Shown here in pieces: positions 30,616 to 37,942 of a stretch of DNA of 64,000 nucleotides (its first letter is position 1; every line of letters begins with the position of its first letter). The stretch comes from Polaribacter filamentus (lineage in GTDB: Bacteria; Bacteroidota; Bacteroidia; Flavobacteriales; Flavobacteriaceae): positions 434,001 through 498,000 of the forward strand of contig NZ_MQUA01000014.1 in the NCBI RefSeq assembly GCF_002943715.1, in the 5' to 3' direction. The notes under the pieces are model-generated. The model was given only the letters and a program-made list of their open reading frames with translations. It ran no database searches and was not told where the DNA came from. Both the position numbers and the translations under genes were made by a program.

Positions 30616-31119
30616 TTATTCAGACTGTTTTTTAAAAATCATAACATAATCTTTCTTGTATTCAATTTTCATTTCAAATTCAGATATTGATATAATTTTA
30701 CTTATTGATTTGTCAAGAGAATTTCCTTTTTTATCTTTTTCCCATTTTCTATTAATCATTTTTTGTGTTGCAACAATTAATTTTCCTTGACGAGATTTTT
30801 TTGGTATTACCATTTCATATTCAATTTCATCTTCCGATTTCATTTGCTAATTTCCAGAATCAATATTTTCCAATGTAAATTGTTTGCTATATGTTCCATT
30901 TTTGTTGATTATTATATTTGGACTATTAGCTTTGACTTTCATTTCTTTTCCATTAGGATATTTTTTTATTATTTATTCGACAGATGTTTTTTCAGAATCG
31001 ATAGTTTTTAAATAATCCCATTTTCCGATTAATTTGTTTCTTATAGTTTTTGAAGTTTGAGCATTTAAGCTCGAAAAACACAAACAAAAGATAATTCCAA
31101 ATATTAATTTTACTTTCAT
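30616..31119 (-). pseudogene. Secreted lipocalin-like protein with two in-frame stops (cassette gene)
   Basis: One frame from 31119 opens with a signal peptide (MKVKLIFGIIFCLCFSSLNAQ) and LIGKWDYLKTIDSEK. It meets TAA after TSVE, continues IIKKYPNGKEMKVKANSPNI, meets TAG after IDSGN, and continues QMKSEDEIEYEMVIPKK to the stop at 30616. The GKWDY start and beta-rich length (~167 codons) resemble lipocalin-like domains. Both stops are one C-to-T change from Gln codons. Confidence 0.6.
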
Positions 31120-31121
31120 AA

Positions 31122-31460
31122 TTATTCAGCAATTTGTTTTTCAAATATAAGTTCACTGTATTTAGGATTTTTTTCTGAATAATAAACCTCAAATTTATCT
31201 CCGATTTTTACAAATTCTTTTTTAATCGTTAATTTCTGATTTTCGGTATATTTTTCTCCTTTTATTTGGAATTCATATTTTATAAATAAGCCTCTTTGAA
31301 ATCTCTCCTCAATTTTAATAACAGTCCCAATTGTGCTTTTTGAGTTTTTTAATTCGTTTTTTTCTGTGAAACTATTCCAAGCTCCAAAACTAATTAAAGA
31401 AATTATGAATATGATTAAAATCCATATTTGAAATTTGGTCTTTTTCTCCTTTTTTTTCAT
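31122..31460 (-). CDS. DUF3592-like membrane protein (cassette gene)
   Basis: This is a 112-residue protein with one N-terminal membrane helix (IWILIIFIISLISFGAW) and a beta-rich outside domain (STIGTVIKIEERFQRGLFIK ... VGDKFEVYYSEKNP-like). The motif order resembles DUF3592 proteins, of unknown function. Stop is 2 bp before the next start, so it is coupled to the damaged secreted gene. Both share one cassette between a6 and a7. Confidence 0.65.
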   Translation of the reverse strand: MKKKEKKTKFQIWILIIFIISLISFGAWNSFTEKNELKNSKSTIGTVIKIEERFQRGLFIKYEFQIKGEKYTENQKLTIKKEFVKIGDKFEVYYSEKNPKYSELIFEKQIAE

Positions 31461-31493
31461 TTTTTTTCATTTTTTTGAGCCAAGTGATAAATT

Positions 31494-31631
31494 ACTTACA
31501 ACGTGTATGTATATGATTTGTTGCGTATTTTAAGCACCTAATTTAGCAAATACAAACCGAATGTAAAATCCGAAAGGATTTTCGTAAATAGGCAAGAACT
31601 AGCAATAAATTATATACTTTGTTAGCTACAG
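31494..31631 (-). repeat. attC-like site a7 (short type)
   Basis: The + strand runs from ACTTACAACGTGTATG to ATATACTTTGTTAGCTACAG. Same internal AAAATCC-GAAA-GGATTTT hairpin as a6. The right core GTTAGCTACA is the exact complement of TGTAGCTAAC at a8, enclosing the cupin gene. Confidence 0.85.
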
Positions 31632-31664
31632 TTTTTTCTCAGAAGTAACTACTTTAAGTCCTAT

Positions 31665-32024
31665 TCAGTAAGATTGTTCTTGGATTGATTTGGTTATGGA
31701 AGACTTAACTTCTCCTGTATGCTTTGTTGTTTTAGTCTCTATTAACATAATTGAACATTCGTCTATTGAAGAAACTCTATGGTTAATTCCTTTTGGAACT
31801 ACCAACATATCTCCAGTTTTCATAGTCCTATTAGTTTCATTTTCGACTTCCATTAAAAGTTCACCTTCTATTATGTAAAATAGTTCATCCTCATTTTCGT
31901 GATTATGCCAAGGAACTTCTTGGCCTTTGATCTTGGCAATTTTCACATACTGGTTATTAACTTCTGTAACTATTTTTGGAGTGAAGTAATCTTTAACGTC
32001 TTCTAATTGTTCTTTTAGATTCAT
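31665..32024 (-). CDS. Cupin-domain protein (cassette gene)
   Basis: This is a 119-residue single cupin. Metal-site motifs are visible: PWHNHENEDELFYIIEGEL (two His and Glu) and VVPKGINHRV (third His). Such small cupins bind a metal or small ligand; the function here is unknown. Bounded by a matching pair of cassette edges (GTTAGCTACA / TGTAGCTAAC). Confidence 0.88.
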   Translation of the reverse strand: MNLKEQLEDVKDYFTPKIVTEVNNQYVKIAKIKGQEVPWHNHENEDELFYIIEGELLMEVENETNRTMKTGDMLVVPKGINHRVSSIDECSIMLIETKTTKHTGEVKSSITKSIQEQSY

Positions 32025-32042
32025 TTGATTTCGTTTTATAAT

Positions 32043-32081
32043 TGTAGCTAACGGACGTGTGTATTGTTTGTGCGTTTTATT
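32043..32081 (-). repeat. attC-like site a8, left part only
   Basis: TGTAGCTAACGGACGTGTGT and GTTTGTGCGTTTTATT match the beginning of the family. The rest is replaced from about 32082 by the duplicated tetR-upstream/recombinase-tail block and an IS3 end. Confidence 0.65.
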
Positions 32082-32230
32082 AAAGTGCTAAGATAGAAAA
32101 TTAATTTTTAAAAAAACCGTAAGGTCTTTTTTTTAGTTTATATAAATTAATCACACTATCCAAAGCTTCATCGGCATCTTTATGGATAAAATCAGATTGA
32201 TAATTTAAAGTTACTTTTTCGTATGTTTTT
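32082..32230 (-). repeat. Second copy of the tetR-upstream block
   Basis: AAGTGCTAAGATAGAAAATT, the ACCGTAAGGT box and CTTTATGGATAAAATCAG match 25708-25860 at about 93% by eye. The block carries the tetR promoter region and the tyrosine-recombinase tail, now detached from tetR and placed inside an attC-like site. Confidence 0.75.
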
Positions 32231-32259
32231 TTTCGCCAGGGTTCTTTTTGTGTTTTCAT
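32101..32259 (-). pseudogene. Chimera: IS3 orfA start fused to a tyrosine-recombinase tail (copy 2)
   Basis: This 52-residue frame begins MKTQKEPWRKKTYEKV, which resembles the opening of an IS3 orfA (compare KHPCPKKKYQKI in the element at 42340). From VTLNYQSDFIHKDADEALDS onward it equals the recombinase tail of copy 1. Just upstream (32284-32306) is an IS3 terminal repeat (TCAACCTATTTCAGGA). The IS3 element lost its body while its end and first codons stayed. Confidence 0.6.
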
Positions 32260-32324
32260 AAGTGACTATTATTAAGTGTTTAATTTTTAGTCAACCTATT
32301 TCAGGAAAGTACATGCGTTAAATT

Positions 32325-32517
32325 ACACACAACGGGTTGTGTATGGCTTCGTTGCGTATTTAAAGGTAATTTTTTCGGATTAGCACAAGCCAAATTTTTA
32401 CATTTTGTTTTTATCTTTCATTTTTAATTCAAATTTAAAAATTTGGTGATCTTTGAAAATATGCTTTAACTTTGGTTAGGCAATTACCAGCAATGAGTTA
32501 TACAAGGTGTTCTCTGC
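32325..32517 (-). repeat. attC-like site a9 (long type)
   Basis: The + strand runs from ACACACAACGGGTTGTGTAT through GTTGCGTATTTAAAGG to TTATACAAGGTGTTCTCTGC. An internal CAAATTT/AAATTTG hairpin is present. Right core GTTCTCTGC is the exact complement of GCAGAGAAC at a10, bounding the EamA-LysR cassette. Confidence 0.8.
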
Positions 32518-32562
32518 AGGCTTTTTATATGGATTAATAAAATCTAACTTATATTTATTAGT

Positions 32563-33424
32563 TCATTTTTTTAAATTAAAAATTAGCACACCACAAATTG
32601 TTATGATTCCTCCAATTATGGTAGACGTAATTGGTATTTCTTTTATCCAAATAGCTCCAATAATTATTGTTATTATTGGAATAATGTATAAGAATACAGT
32701 TGCTGATTGTACATTCATTTTTGACAAAACATAAGTCCAAGTTAAATAACCAATTGAGCCTGGAAAAACACCAAGATATAAAACTGACAAATGATTATAT
32801 ATGCTTGCTGTTTTTAAATTTTCTGTGTTTTCTAATAATAAAAAAGGTAACAAACAAAAGGTTCCAATCCACACAGAGTAACAAATTAAACTAAGAGGCG
32901 AGTATTTTTTTAATAATGGTTTTTGAAGTAAAAAAACACACTTTGAGAGAAAGCTGCAAGTAGGATTAAAAAGATACTCTTATTTAGATTTAACGCACCT
33001 CCCTCTGCAAAACAAATTAAACCAACACCAAAAAGACTGATAATAGTTCCAAGATAAGCTTTAGAATTTATTTTTTCTTTTAAAAATATTATAGAAAGTA
33101 ACAATGTTAACATTGGAACAGTATTTATTATAAAACTAGCTGCACTAACAGTCACATTTAATTCGCCATAATTTAATGCAAGATTATATATTGTAATACC
33201 TGTAAATCCTATAAAAAAAATCTAGGTAAATCTTTTAAAATTATGCGATCAATTTTTTTAAAAAACGAAATTAATAGAAGTGTTAAGGAAGCAATTATAA
33301 ATCTCCAAACAGATAATTGAATCGGTGTATATCCATCTAATGCTGCTTTTATTCCTACAAATGCAGAAGCCCATAAAATGATAGTAATTATTAATGAGAG
33401 ATATACTAAAGGTTGTTTTGTCAT
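32563..33424 (-). pseudogene. Second EamA/DMT transporter, two frameshifts (cassette gene)
   Basis: Three frames (33209-33424, 32910-33155 and 32563-32874) are consecutive parts of one EamA transporter: LIITIILWASAFVGIKAALD; then SAASFIINTVPMLTLLLSII with FLKEKINSKAYLGT; then LYLGVFPGSIGYLTWTYVLS and IKEIPITSTIIGG. Breaks fall at the A/T run near 33215-33225 and the A7 run near 32929-32935. Divergent from the LysR gene at 33565, a common transporter-regulator pair. Confidence 0.8.
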
Positions 33425-33564
33425 ACAATTATTAATTATAAATTAATGTCGTCAAAAATATTAGTAATTGATATCTCGGCAAATTTTTATAACTGAAAAA
33501 TTTTTATTTATAACTGAAAAATTTTCAGTGAAGGTATATTTTATTTTGATGTAGCTTTACATTT

Positions 33565-34455
33565 ATGGAAATCAAATATTTTAGATTAATAAAAACCATT
33601 ACCGAAGAGGGGAGCATTGTTAATTCATCTAAAAGGTTATTTTTAACTCAATCCGCTTTAAGTCATCAATTAAAGGAGTTAGAGGAACAACTTGGTTTTA
33701 AAGTGTTTCATAGAGCTCGAAATAAATGGGAGTTAACAGAGGAGGGTAATGAGTTATATAAATTAGCAAATAATATTTTTGCCAGTATTGAAAAGAGTTT
33801 TGATAAGATTCAGAAAATAACAACGGGTTCGGTAGGGAGTATTGGAGTTAGTACAAAGTGCTTTTCTTTTTATCAAGGATTGCCTAATTTTATTCAAAAA
33901 ATGGGATTATTATATCCTGAAATTACTGTTGATCTAATTCTTGAAGCTACCCATCAACCCATTGCAAAGATTTTATCAAATGAAATTGATATAGCCATAG
34001 TTACATCAAACCCTGAAAACGAGTTATTATTAAGTGTTGAAGTCTTTGAAGATGAAATTTTTGCTATTATGCATAAAGAAAATTTATTAAATAAAGTTGA
34101 ATTTCTTGATGTTAGTTGTTTTTCTGATATACATCTAATTATCCACTCCTTTCCTTTAGAAACGGTTTCTGTTTATGAACAATTTTTGAATCCAAGTAAA
34201 ATTATGCCTTTTAAAATTTCCGCTATTCCACTTACTGAGGTTGCTTTAGAAATGGTTAATGCTAATATGGGAATATTATGTATGCCAAAGTGGGCTTTAA
34301 AATCATTTAAATTATCAGATGATTTAGTTTACAAGAGAATTGGTAAAAATGGTTTAAAAAGAAGTCATTTTTTAGTCATCCGTAAGTCTGATAAAACTAA
34401 AAAATATATTCAAGATTTCATTTCAAACTTTACTGATGAATTTTCAACGGACTAG
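33565..34455 (+). CDS. LysR-family transcriptional regulator (cassette gene, reversed)
   Basis: This is a 296-residue LysR-type regulator. The N-terminal HTH (FRLIKTITEEGSIVNSSKRL, FLTQSALSHQLKELEEQLGF) is followed by a substrate-binding domain (GSIGVSTKCFSFYQGLPNFI ... NEIDIAIVTSNPEN). It resembles MetR-like members. It is divergent from the broken EamA transporter and is the only ordinary cassette gene on the + strand. A TAACTGAAAAATTTT repeat at about 33490-33527 is a candidate binding site. Confidence 0.9.
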   Translation: MEIKYFRLIKTITEEGSIVNSSKRLFLTQSALSHQLKELEEQLGFKVFHRARNKWELTEEGNELYKLANNIFASIEKSFDKIQKITTGSVGSIGVSTKCFSFYQGLPNFIQKMGLLYPEITVDLILEATHQPIAKILSNEIDIAIVTSNPENELLLSVEVFEDEIFAIMHKENLLNKVEFLDVSCFSDIHLIIHSFPLETVSVYEQFLNPSKIMPFKISAIPLTEVALEMVNANMGILCMPKWALKSFKLSDDLVYKRIGKNGLKRSHFLVIRKSDKTKKYIQDFISNFTDEFSTD

Positions 34456-34467
34456 TTTTTTTAGCTT

Positions 34468-34653
34468 GCAGAGAACGGTTTGTATAAGAATAGTAAGGGA
34501 TTAAAATGCACTTAATTTTCGAATTAGCACTTAGCCAAATTTACCGTTAATTTTCTTTTAACCGTCAAATTGTAAATTTGGCGGACTTTGCAAAATGTAC
34601 TGCACTTTCGGTCGAGCATTTAACCTTTATTATTTTTATACATTGTTATCTCC
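34468..34653 (-). repeat. attC-like site a10 (long type)
   Basis: The + strand runs from GCAGAGAACGGTTTGTATAA to TTTTTATACATTGTTATCTCC. The internal hairpin CAAATTGTAAATTTGGCGGA matches the long-type loop. The right core lies within the last codons of the DUF4386 gene. Confidence 0.85.
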
Positions 34654-35349
34654 TTTTTTGATGTGAGATTGTTGGGTCTTTACTCCTTTTATTAAAAGCC
34701 AAAAGATAATTGAAAATTCCCCAATCGCCAAAGGAACTATCAAAATAGGAAAAATAATTTCTTTATAAAGTGGAAAAAGTAATGAAGTAAAACTATCAGT
34801 CAAATAAGCAAAACACCCAATTATTAAGAAAATTCCTATAATTTTTGGAATAAATTTCGACTTAATAACTAGCAGTCCAAGTGGATAAAGCCAAAGCCCC
34901 CAAAATATTCCAACAATAAAAATCCCATGTTCGTACAAATTTAGGAACACCATCATAATAGAATTTAATTGGTTTTCATCAAAAATGGTTAGATAATCAG
35001 CCCCACTAACAAGTATCTGGGCTGCAACTAGATTAAGTATATTCAGGAAAGCTATTGGCACCGAAATCGTAACCAATGTAACCATCAGCCTAGCGTGTTT
35101 GGGGTTAACCCCTTTAAGTAAGCGATTTAGAGACAAGACCAAAAAGACAAAAATCGTCTGGCTGATTAGATTACTTATCATACTTAAGCGAAAAAGTAAT
35201 TCAGAATCCATAATGTTATTGGCTGTTGCTGTTGCGTTTCCCGCTACCATAATATTGGAGGGTACATACATGATACCAAAAGCACCTGTTATTCCCATTA
35301 ATAGATACATTAATCCCGCTATTCTTGCGTTTTTTTTCTTTGAGTTCAT
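34636..35349 (-). CDS. DUF4386 membrane protein (cassette gene)
   Basis: This is a 237-residue protein with about six membrane helices. It begins KKKNARIAGLMYLLMGITGA and has WGLWLYPLGLLVIKSKFIPK, both typical of DUF4386. Function unknown. Its last codons (GDNNV, stop) are made from the attC-like end GATAACAATGTATAA, an overlap expected for integron cassettes. Confidence 0.88.
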   Translation of the reverse strand: MNSKKKNARIAGLMYLLMGITGAFGIMYVPSNIMVAGNATATANNIMDSELLFRLSMISNLISQTIFVFLVLSLNRLLKGVNPKHARLMVTLVTISVPIAFLNILNLVAAQILVSGADYLTIFDENQLNSIMMVFLNLYEHGIFIVGIFWGLWLYPLGLLVIKSKFIPKIIGIFLIIGCFAYLTDSFTSLLFPLYKEIIFPILIVPLAIGEFSIIFWLLIKGVKTQQSHIKKGDNNV

Positions 35350-35564
35350 TTTCTTACCTTTTTGATTGATAATTTCAAGACGATTTAGTAATTAGAATGT
35401 TATAATAGAACATACGATTTTTCTTGATTTTAATTGCAGATAACGGTTTTTATATGAAAAGTAGCGGATTTTTAAGCACTTACTTTTCGGATTATTGCTG
35501 ATTTTAAATTTATAGAATTTATTTTCGTTTAAGCATTTAAACCGCTATTTTTTATATACCGTGT

Positions 35565-37419
35565 GTGTGCCCAGTATGGGCATCTTTAACTTATCGCAAG
35601 ATAAGTTATTCAACTAGAGGGTGCAAGTCCCTTATGCACAGGAGTAACGTCTTGAAGCATTAGTAAGTCGCAAGGGTGGTAACTGCGAAGTTACATCTGA
35701 AGAAAGCGAGACTACAAAACTCGTTACTGACGAACAGAAATCGTATACAGCGGCATATTTACTTGGGTAAGCAAGCACATCATTGTAACGCCCAAAAGAG
35801 TAACAAAAGGGTAAGTATGTAGATACGGCAGGAATTGAGTGAAAGAAGATGCCATTACCTGGGGAGGTCTCTAGAGCCACGAGTTGGCTGTATAGAGAAG
35901 TCAGCAGAAGTCATAGTACTTACAGGAAACGAGGAGGGAAAAACCCTCACGGTCTCACAAGTAAGGAAGGACTGAACATTAAATTACGTTGTAATTCGAC
36001 TAGGAGGCATTGCTAGCCTAGTCTTAGCTCAACAGGAGTAAACAAATTATTTAAAACTATGATTGCCCAAGTATTAGAAGCTACGAATCTTTATAAAGCA
36101 GCACGTCAAGTTATGCGCAATAAAGGAGCAAGCGGAATAGACAGTATGTCGCATCAAAAACTCCCTGAATACATTAGGGAAAATAGGTCAGAACTACTGC
36201 TATCCATTTGTAATAATAGCTATGTACCACAAGCAATTTTAGGAGTAACGATCCCTAAAGGAAATGGTAAAACCCGACTTTTAGGAATACCAACGGTAGT
36301 AGACAGATGGTTACAACAGGGGGTAAACCAACAATTAATGACTAAGTTCGAATACGAATTTGAAACCTTTAGTTACGGATTTCGCCCACAGAAGAACATC
36401 CAAAAGGCAGTACTACAAGCCCAGCGATACATCAATGATGGCTATCAGGATATTGTAGATATTGACTTAAAAGGATTCTTCGATGAAGTAGACCATTGCA
36501 TCCTACTGCAACTTATTTACAACAAAGTACAATGCCGAACCACCTTGCGTTTAATCCGAAAATGGCTTAGAGTTCCCATTTCAATAAATGGAAAACTTTA
36601 TAAACGCCGAAAAGGAATTCCACAAGGCAGTCCAATAAGTCCATTACTATCTAATATTATATTAGACGTTCTGGATAAAGAAATGCAAAAACAAGGGGTA
36701 CGATATGTGCGTTATGCAGACGATTTTAGTATGTATGCTAAAAGCAAAAGCGAGGCAAAACGAATAGGAAATAGCATGTATTTGTTTCTTAGAGACAAAT
36801 TAAAGCTCCCTATAAATGGTGCTAAAAGTGGTATACGCAGACCTGTAAATTTTAAATTGCTAGGACACGGTTTTGTGCCAATCTATAAGAAAGGCATAAA
36901 AGGGCAGTATCAACTAGTTGTAAAACAGGAAAGTTGGGAAAAGTTTAAGCGCAATCTTAAAAGTTTAACCAAGAAAACCAAACCAATGTCTTTACTAGAA
37001 AGACTCGAGCGACTAAATCAAGTTTGCAGGGGCTGGATGAATAATTACCGATTAACAAACATTTATGCTAAACTTAAAAAGTTGGATGAATGGTTGCGAA
37101 ATAGGTTACGATATTGCATTTGGCATGATTGGAAAAAACTAGAAAGAAAACGTAAAAGCCTAATTCGATTAGGAATAGAAAACGGACAAGCGTATGCTTG
37201 GAGTAGAACAAGAATGGGAGGCTGGGCAGTAGCCCAAAGCCCTATACTTAAAACTACAATTACCCTTTCTATACTTAAAAGAAAAGGTTACAAACCCATG
37301 GTAGATTACATAAATAAGAAGCAAACTTCAATTTGGTGAACCGCCGTATACGAGACCCGTACGTACGGTGGTGTGAGAGGCGCACTGGCTACTTTTTGGT
37401 AGTCAGCCGTCTACTCGAT
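35565..37419 (+). mobile_element. Group II intron inserted in an attC-like core
   Basis: The 5' end GTGTGCCCAGTATGGGCA and the 3' end CTACTCGAT fit group II intron boundaries (GUGYG ... AY). Domain V is readable at about 37339-37379: ACCGCCGTA pairs with TACGGTGGT, with CGC at the triad position as in group IIC introns. Domain VI follows (GGCTAC...GTAGTC). The intron encodes one reverse transcriptase/maturase and lies on the strand opposite to the cassette genes, between GT and T of the GTTATC core. The ~490 bp before the ORF hold RNA domains I-III and part of IV. Confidence 0.85.
36059..37339 (+). CDS. ltrA: Group II intron reverse transcriptase/maturase
   Basis: This is a 426-residue protein. 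RT motifs are in order: RNKGASGIDSMS, IPKGNGKTRLLGIPTVVDRW, FSYGFRPQKNIQKAV, DIVDIDLKGFFDEVDH, GIPQGSPISPLLSNIILDVL, and the catalytic RYVRYADDFSMY. The maturase/thumb region follows (LERLNQVCRGWMNNYRLTNI). There is no HNH endonuclease domain, so it would rely on RNA-guided insertion, as in group IIC. All catalytic Asp residues are present, so it looks active. Confidence 0.93.
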   Translation: MIAQVLEATNLYKAARQVMRNKGASGIDSMSHQKLPEYIRENRSELLLSICNNSYVPQAILGVTIPKGNGKTRLLGIPTVVDRWLQQGVNQQLMTKFEYEFETFSYGFRPQKNIQKAVLQAQRYINDGYQDIVDIDLKGFFDEVDHCILLQLIYNKVQCRTTLRLIRKWLRVPISINGKLYKRRKGIPQGSPISPLLSNIILDVLDKEMQKQGVRYVRYADDFSMYAKSKSEAKRIGNSMYLFLRDKLKLPINGAKSGIRRPVNFKLLGHGFVPIYKKGIKGQYQLVVKQESWEKFKRNLKSLTKKTKPMSLLERLERLNQVCRGWMNNYRLTNIYAKLKKLDEWLRNRLRYCIWHDWKKLERKRKSLIRLGIENGQAYAWSRTRMGGWAVAQSPILKTTITLSILKRKGYKPMVDYINKKQTSIW

Positions 37420-37424
37420 TATCT

Positions 37425-37931
37425 TTAGTTTTTTATTATTTCAAAGATTCTTCCAGTATTTATATCTGTGTTTTCTGTCCAAACATTTGTGTCATTATAC
37501 CAAACTTTATTACAAACTGTGTGATTATCTCCATATCTATAATTTGTTTTAATAGTATCTGTTTCCGTATCATTCCATTCAATATATGTAACTGCATTTT
37601 CCATTATATAAGTATTTGGAAATAGTTGAAAAGCATAAATATCTGAACCAGAATCTTCGGGTGTTATAATTTTAAAGTTTCTTGAAGCATCTAAATTAGA
37701 ATTATAAACTTCTTCAATTTCTCCATTTTCTTTTAAGTAGAAAATTTTTATAGGTTCACTTAAATATGCATTTGGATTGTTAGGGTTTAACAAGTCGTTT
37801 CCATTTGAATCTTTAAATGTGAAAATTATATCCGTGTCTAAATTATAATAATCGTTATCATTATTATTGTCATCTGAACTGCAAGAAACTATTAGTATAG
37901 TTGCTAGTAGTAAAAAAATTAATTTTTTCAT
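37425..37931 (-). CDS. Lipoprotein partner of the C10 protease (cassette gene)
   Basis: This is a 168-residue lipoprotein: MKKLIFLLLATILIVSCSSD with Cys as the anchor, then an Asp/Asn-rich linker and a beta-rich domain (DTDIIFTFKDSNGNDLLNPN ... TYIEWNDTETDTIKTN). No known family. It begins 11 bp after the C10 protease stop and shares its cassette. In this family the neighbouring gene is often a protease inhibitor, so that role is possible. Confidence 0.65.
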   Translation of the reverse strand: MKKLIFLLLATILIVSCSSDDNNNDNDYYNLDTDIIFTFKDSNGNDLLNPNNPNAYLSEPIKIFYLKENGEIEEVYNSNLDASRNFKIITPEDSGSDIYAFQLFPNTYIMENAVTYIEWNDTETDTIKTNYRYGDNHTVCNKVWYNDTNVWTENTDINTGRIFEIIKN

Positions 37932-37942
37932 AAATTTATTTT

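Larger units (their letters stand above)
35436..37428 (-). repeat. attC-like site a11, split by the group II intron
   Basis: The left part is 35436-35564 (GCAGATAACGGTTTTTATAT ... TTTATATACCGTGT). The right part begins at 37420 (TATCTTTAG). Joined across the intron they give ACCGTGTTATCTTT, the family's usual end, and GTTATCTTT is then the exact complement of AAAGATAAC at a12, bounding the C10-protease cassette. Confidence 0.85.

Noticed and set aside
32325-32345. IS982 end at ACACACAACGGGTTGTGT
   Set aside because: Only the CACAACGGG core matches; the rest fits the start of attC-like unit a9 better.
36059-37339. Reverse transcriptase as part of a diversity-generating retroelement acting on the DUF1566 genes
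   Set aside because: The RT has group II maturase features (GIPQGSPISPLL, YADD, thumb/maturase region) and sits in an intron with domains V and VI. No template repeat was seen, and differences between DUF1566 copies are not adenine-specific.
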